From Pseudovibrio sp. JCM 19062 (GTDB lineage: Bacteria; Pseudomonadota; Alphaproteobacteria; Rhizobiales; Stappiaceae): a stretch of 64,000 nucleotides of DNA. Position numbers and translations under genes: made by a program. The notes below the pieces were generated by a model. It was not told the DNA's origin and ran no database searches. It was given only the letters and a program-made list of their open reading frames with translations. The DNA lies in contig BAXV01000005.1 of the NCBI GenBank assembly GCA_001310715.1, positions 62,001-126,000 on the forward strand, read 5' to 3'. This document shows positions 61,197-64,000 of this stretch, in pieces. Each line of letters begins with the position of its first letter. Positions within the stretch are counted from its first letter, which is position 1.

Positions 61197-62357
61197 TCAG
61201 AGGTGCCCTTCTGGGACGGATGAAGGGATGTTAACTATGCGCTCTTCAAGCCAGCGAGAGTTCTCCAGTCCATCATGCAAGCAGTCGCTATACATTTTAA
61301 GACTGGTCATCAACCTCCAAATAGGGCGTGTCATAACGCCATTTTCATTAGTCTCTTTGAGCCAAAGATCTCGTTCTGCTTTATCCTTTGCGCAAATGGC
61401 ATTCAGCCAGAAATTCGGATGAGTGCCCTCACGTGCGTCAACGAAATTAACGTCAGTATTTGCAAAATGGTCTCTATACCTTTGAGCGATTTTGGACTTT
61501 ATTTCCAGCATTTCATCAAGGCGCTCCATTTGAGCAATCCCGAGCGCTGCATTCAGACTTGGAAGTCTGTAATTATAACCGACTTCGTCGTGATCAAATT
61601 CGTAAGCATGAGGAACCTTCGCGGTCGTCGTTAGATGCTTAGCACGTTGTGCGATCTCTTCATCATCTGTCACGATCATGCCACCACCACCGGTGGTGAT
61701 TATCTTGTTTCCATTAAAGGAAAAAGCTCCTAACAACCCAAAAGTACCTGTGTGTTGCTTATCGACGGTACTCCCTAAAGACTCCGCACTATCTTCCACA
61801 AGAGGTACATCAAATTCGTCGCACAACGCTGCGAGCTCTTCGATACGTGCAGGATGCCCGAACGTGTGCATTGGCACGATCGCGCCCAATCGTCGTCCTG
61901 ATGTTTTGTTAATCCAAGAGCCTTTTTGAAATTCGTAGTTCGTTTGAATGAACTGACGGACCGCAGCCGGACTTAGACCCATTGTATCAAGATCGACGTC
62001 GGCAAAGACTGGTTTGGCGCCAAGATAGCTAATGGCATTGCAAGTGGCAATAAATGAGAGAGCTTGTGTTAGTACTTCGTCTCCTCGTTGCACGCCGGCC
62101 AGCTGCATTGCTACTTGTAGTGCTGCTGTGCCATTTACAGTCGCAATTGCGTACTTTGCGCCAGTGTATTCAGCAATTTTCTGCTCAAATTCGCTTACCT
62201 GCTGGCCGGCTGATGATACAAAATTATTATCTATTACGTCGACAAGTATCTCGCGTTCACGTCCTTGGAAAATAGGTCGATGAAGTGGAATAAAACCCTC
62301 ACCGTAGATGGAGCGGACATTTGTGATAAAGTTAGTTAGAGAACTGTTTTTGCTCAT
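61197..62357 (-). CDS. LegC/DegT-family sugar aminotransferase
   Basis: PLP-dependent enzyme that adds an amino group to the 4-keto sugar. The 386 residues are intact. It starts MSKNSSLTNFITNVRSIYG with the LegC-type IPLHRPIFQGREREILVDVID opening. The PLP-binding Lys is in FSFNGNKIITTGGGGMIVT; other motifs are NGTAALQVAMQLAGVQRGDEVLTQALSFIATCNAISYLGAKPVFADVD, VPMHTFGHPA and LVEDSAESLGS. Its product would be UDP-4-amino-4,6-dideoxy-GlcNAc or a relative. The ATG overlaps the acetyltransferase stop. Confidence 0.88.
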   Translation of the reverse strand: MSKNSSLTNFITNVRSIYGEGFIPLHRPIFQGREREILVDVIDNNFVSSAGQQVSEFEQKIAEYTGAKYAIATVNGTAALQVAMQLAGVQRGDEVLTQALSFIATCNAISYLGAKPVFADVDLDTMGLSPAAVRQFIQTNYEFQKGSWINKTSGRRLGAIVPMHTFGHPARIEELAALCDEFDVPLVEDSAESLGSTVDKQHTGTFGLLGAFSFNGNKIITTGGGGMIVTDDEEIAQRAKHLTTTAKVPHAYEFDHDEVGYNYRLPSLNAALGIAQMERLDEMLEIKSKIAQRYRDHFANTDVNFVDAREGTHPNFWLNAICAKDKAERDLWLKETNENGVMTRPIWRLMTSLKMYSDCLHDGLENSRWLEERIVNIPSSVPEGHL

Positions 62358-62983
62358 GAACGTCGCTTTAATTGAAATTGAGGTTTTTGAACAGGCGTAC
62401 TAGGATATTCGATCATAATATGATTGTTTGCGAGCTTTCCGATTTCTCTGTATTTCCCAATGGACTGATGTGATTTAATAGAAGCAATGTTATCTTGCTT
62501 AATCGTTGCTCTTGTTGTCAGCCCAGCAAGAGAAGCCTGCCAGTAGAGGAACTGAGCCCAAAGCCCCCCCAACCTGTGGCCTCTCCAAATAGGAGAAACT
62601 ATCCGACCCATATACGCTGTTCCGGTAGGCGAAATTTTGAGTAATCCATATCCTTCTAACTTACCATCAATAAACATCCCATAGTTCATAAATGAGTTTG
62701 TCCTTAAAATTTGGACAAGTTCCCCCTCGGAGAAACCATGCGGTTTGAAATACAGCAATTCCTCATCGGGAGTTTCGACAAAGAAAGTAGCAAGGAGGTT
62801 TGCATCTTCTGTTGCTAGAGGGCGAATTAGCAAGTTTTCGTGCGCTTCAAATCGACCAGATTGCTTAAGTACAGTTTTGACAGTGTTTCCGTATCGAGTA
62901 ATTGTGATAATACCAGCGGCTGTTGCCAGCAAACGAAAGAAGCTAGGGGAAAAACTTTTTATTTTATAAGCTAGTTTGTCCAT
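62354..62983 (-). CDS. GNAT-family N-acetyltransferase
   Basis: Probable acetyl-CoA-dependent acetyltransferase for the amino sugar. The core covers about residues 50-190 of 209 (LLIRPLATEDANLLATFF, YGLLKISPTGTAYMGRIVSPIWRGHRLGGLWAQFLYWQA). The acetyl-CoA loop (Q/RxxGxG/A) is represented by WRGHRLGGL, and the late helix by DNIASIKSHQSIG. An N-terminal hydrophobic stretch (FFRLLATAAGIITI) could anchor it. The frame is intact, and the stop overlaps the aminotransferase start (ATGA). A GNAT enzyme here, rather than a PglD-type, would still complete an N-acetylated diamino sugar. Confidence 0.75.
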   Translation of the reverse strand: MDKLAYKIKSFSPSFFRLLATAAGIITITRYGNTVKTVLKQSGRFEAHENLLIRPLATEDANLLATFFVETPDEELLYFKPHGFSEGELVQILRTNSFMNYGMFIDGKLEGYGLLKISPTGTAYMGRIVSPIWRGHRLGGLWAQFLYWQASLAGLTTRATIKQDNIASIKSHQSIGKYREIGKLANNHIMIEYPSTPVQKPQFQLKRRS

Positions 62984-63027
62984 TTAATTGATGCTTTCAT
63001 GCCCGTTGTATCTTCCAAAGACCTAAA

Positions 63028-64000
63028 TCACAATTGCTTCAGAGCAAGATCGTCAATAAGCTTTTTGTTCACCAGCTCCACGTCATATTTGTCTAACACG
63101 CGCTTGTAGCTTGCTTCACCCATACGATTTTTGAGGTTTGGATTCTCAATGAATCGTCTCATAGCTTGCGCGACAGAATCTGTATCTTTTGTTGGAATCA
63201 AAAACCCACTCTCTCCATCAACAGTAGTTTCCCTGCAACCTGGCGCATCGGTCGTAATGATTGGGCGTCCCATGGCCATAGCTTCAAGAACAGAACGAGG
63301 AGTGCCTTCTCTGTAGGACGGAAGAACATAGACATTTGATTCAGCGATTACAGGACGGACGTCCTTTTGAAAACCGAGATATTCAATACCGTCTTCTAGC
63401 CAGCGGTCCAGTTCTGTTGCTCTTATACTATCAGGGCCTTTATCTAGGTATCCTGCCAGCAAAAATCGCGCTTTTGGAAACTCTCGTTTTACTCGCACAG
63501 CGGCTTCGCAATATTCCCTTACACCTTTGCTAACAAGCAAACGGGAAATCATTAAAAATACGGGTTCTTTGGGAAGCGGGGACTTTGCATAATGATTTAG
63601 GTCCACCCCCGATCCGTTCATCATGCGAATCTTATCTTTGTCTCGAACATAGCCTGCATTAAGGTACTCATCTCGGTCATCTGGATTTTGAAATACCAAG
63701 AACCGATTTCTGCTAGTCGCAAACGATAGTAATAAAGATGCCGCGCCTTTAACGAGACTATGTTTCAAGCTTTTGTTGCCTGCAAAAGTATACCCGAGCC
63801 CTGTAATTAGGGCCGCTGATGGTACACCATTAGGCCACGCCGCCAATGCTCCCCAAATATTTGGCTTGATGGTGTAACTGATGAGAAACTGAATGCCATG
63901 CTTCCGGATAAGACGATTTAATGAATACAGATATAAGACGTCTTTGATGGGGTTTAGGCCCGTTCGGGACATTGCTATGTCGTGAACTGTTGCTCCAAGA
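63028..64000 (-). CDS. GT4 family glycosyltransferase (PglA-like), 5' end beyond window
   Basis: GT-B glycosyltransferase. The frame stays open to the window end, and residues before MSRTGLNPIKDVLYLYSLNRLIRKHG (LGATVHDIA) fit the family, so the true start is outside. Motifs are IKPNIWGALAAW, ALITGLGYTF, GSGVDLNHYAK, PVFLMISRLLVSKGVREYCEAAV and VYVLPSYREGTPRSVLEAMAMGRPIITTDAPGCRE (E-x7-E). The segment SRxGLNPxKDxxYLYxL ... YTIKPNIWG is typical of PglA/WbpX-like enzymes that add GalNAc-type sugars to a lipid-linked bacillosamine. Confidence 0.87.
   Translation of the reverse strand, partial: LGATVHDIAMSRTGLNPIKDVLYLYSLNRLIRKHGIQFLISYTIKPNIWGALAAWPNGVPSAALITGLGYTFAGNKSLKHSLVKGAASLLLSFATSRNRFLVFQNPDDRDEYLNAGYVRDKDKIRMMNGSGVDLNHYAKSPLPKEPVFLMISRLLVSKGVREYCEAAVRVKREFPKARFLLAGYLDKGPDSIRATELDRWLEDGIEYLGFQKDVRPVIAESNVYVLPSYREGTPRSVLEAMAMGRPIITTDAPGCRETTVDGESGFLIPTKDTDSVAQAMRRFIENPNLKNRMGEASYKRVLDKYDVELVNKKLIDDLALKQL

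Overview
The window looks like a chromosomal segment of a facultatively denitrifying marine-type alphaproteobacterium. That is inferred from gene content (narK-narGHJI, ureide and tartrate catabolism, Lrp-linked arginase/ornithine cyclodeaminase, a serralysin-type RTX protease); Pseudovibrio or a relative would fit, but no rRNA or tRNA is present to settle it. A dominant technical property is that most long genes are interrupted by single-base frameshifts, many in runs of A, T, C or G. One LysR gene carries two compensating shifts 50 bases apart. Because unrelated housekeeping genes are all hit alike, sequencing or assembly indels are the likeliest explanation, and I annotate such genes as single loci spanning the shifts. 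A few loci are truly decayed: internal deletions in an oxidoreductase and an hsdM gene, and IS fragments with nonsense codons.

Layout. 1-5.0 kb: a dioxygenase, phosphatidylserine decarboxylase, a small lipoprotein, a NIF3-like protein and a methyltransferase. 5.1-8.15 kb: an AT-richer three-gene operon joined by ATGA overlaps, encoding a MotA-like channel (ZorA), a MotB/OmpA-like protein (ZorB) and an HNH nuclease (ZorE). This is a type II Zorya anti-phage system and is the strongest biological find. 8.2-12.6 kb: a Crp-family regulator with purine nucleoside phosphorylase, and an Lrp regulator divergent from arginase and ornithine cyclodeaminase. 12.8-18.3 kb: two cold-shock genes (one degenerate), a nucleoside-recognition membrane protein, a membrane-anchored nitroreductase, an MBL hydrolase and an oxidoreductase. 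18.4-28.9 kb (minus strand): narK1-narK2-narG-narH-narJ-narI-ppiC, a full nitrate uptake and respiration unit.

29-34.6 kb: LysR regulator, ureidoglycine aminohydrolase, ureidoglycolate lyase and a xanthine/urate permease, then a collapsed oxidoreductase remnant, a second methyltransferase and a small secreted protein. 34.7-38 kb: a large M10 (serralysin-like) RTX protease. 39-45.7 kb: a Bcr/CflA efflux pump and a tartrate/glycerate unit (glycerate kinase, tartrate dehydrogenase, divergent LysR, DASS-type anion permease). 46.4-52.4 kb: a degraded integrative element with a P4-type integrase, a translationally coupled unknown gene, an AlpA-like regulator, an hsdM remnant, a cluster of strong hairpins and a Rep/AEP-primase-like gene; IS3 fragments lie on both sides.

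53.2-64 kb (minus strand): a surface-glycan cluster with two GT4 and one GT2 glycosyltransferases, a Wzy-like polymerase, a Wzx flippase, an initiating phosphoglycosyl transferase, a short nucleotide-sugar 4,6-dehydratase, a LegC/DegT aminotransferase and a GNAT acetyltransferase. It resembles a bacillosamine-type (Pgl-like) sugar pathway feeding a Wzx/Wzy polymer. An IS5-type transposase fragment interrupts it, and the last GT4 gene runs off the end of the window.
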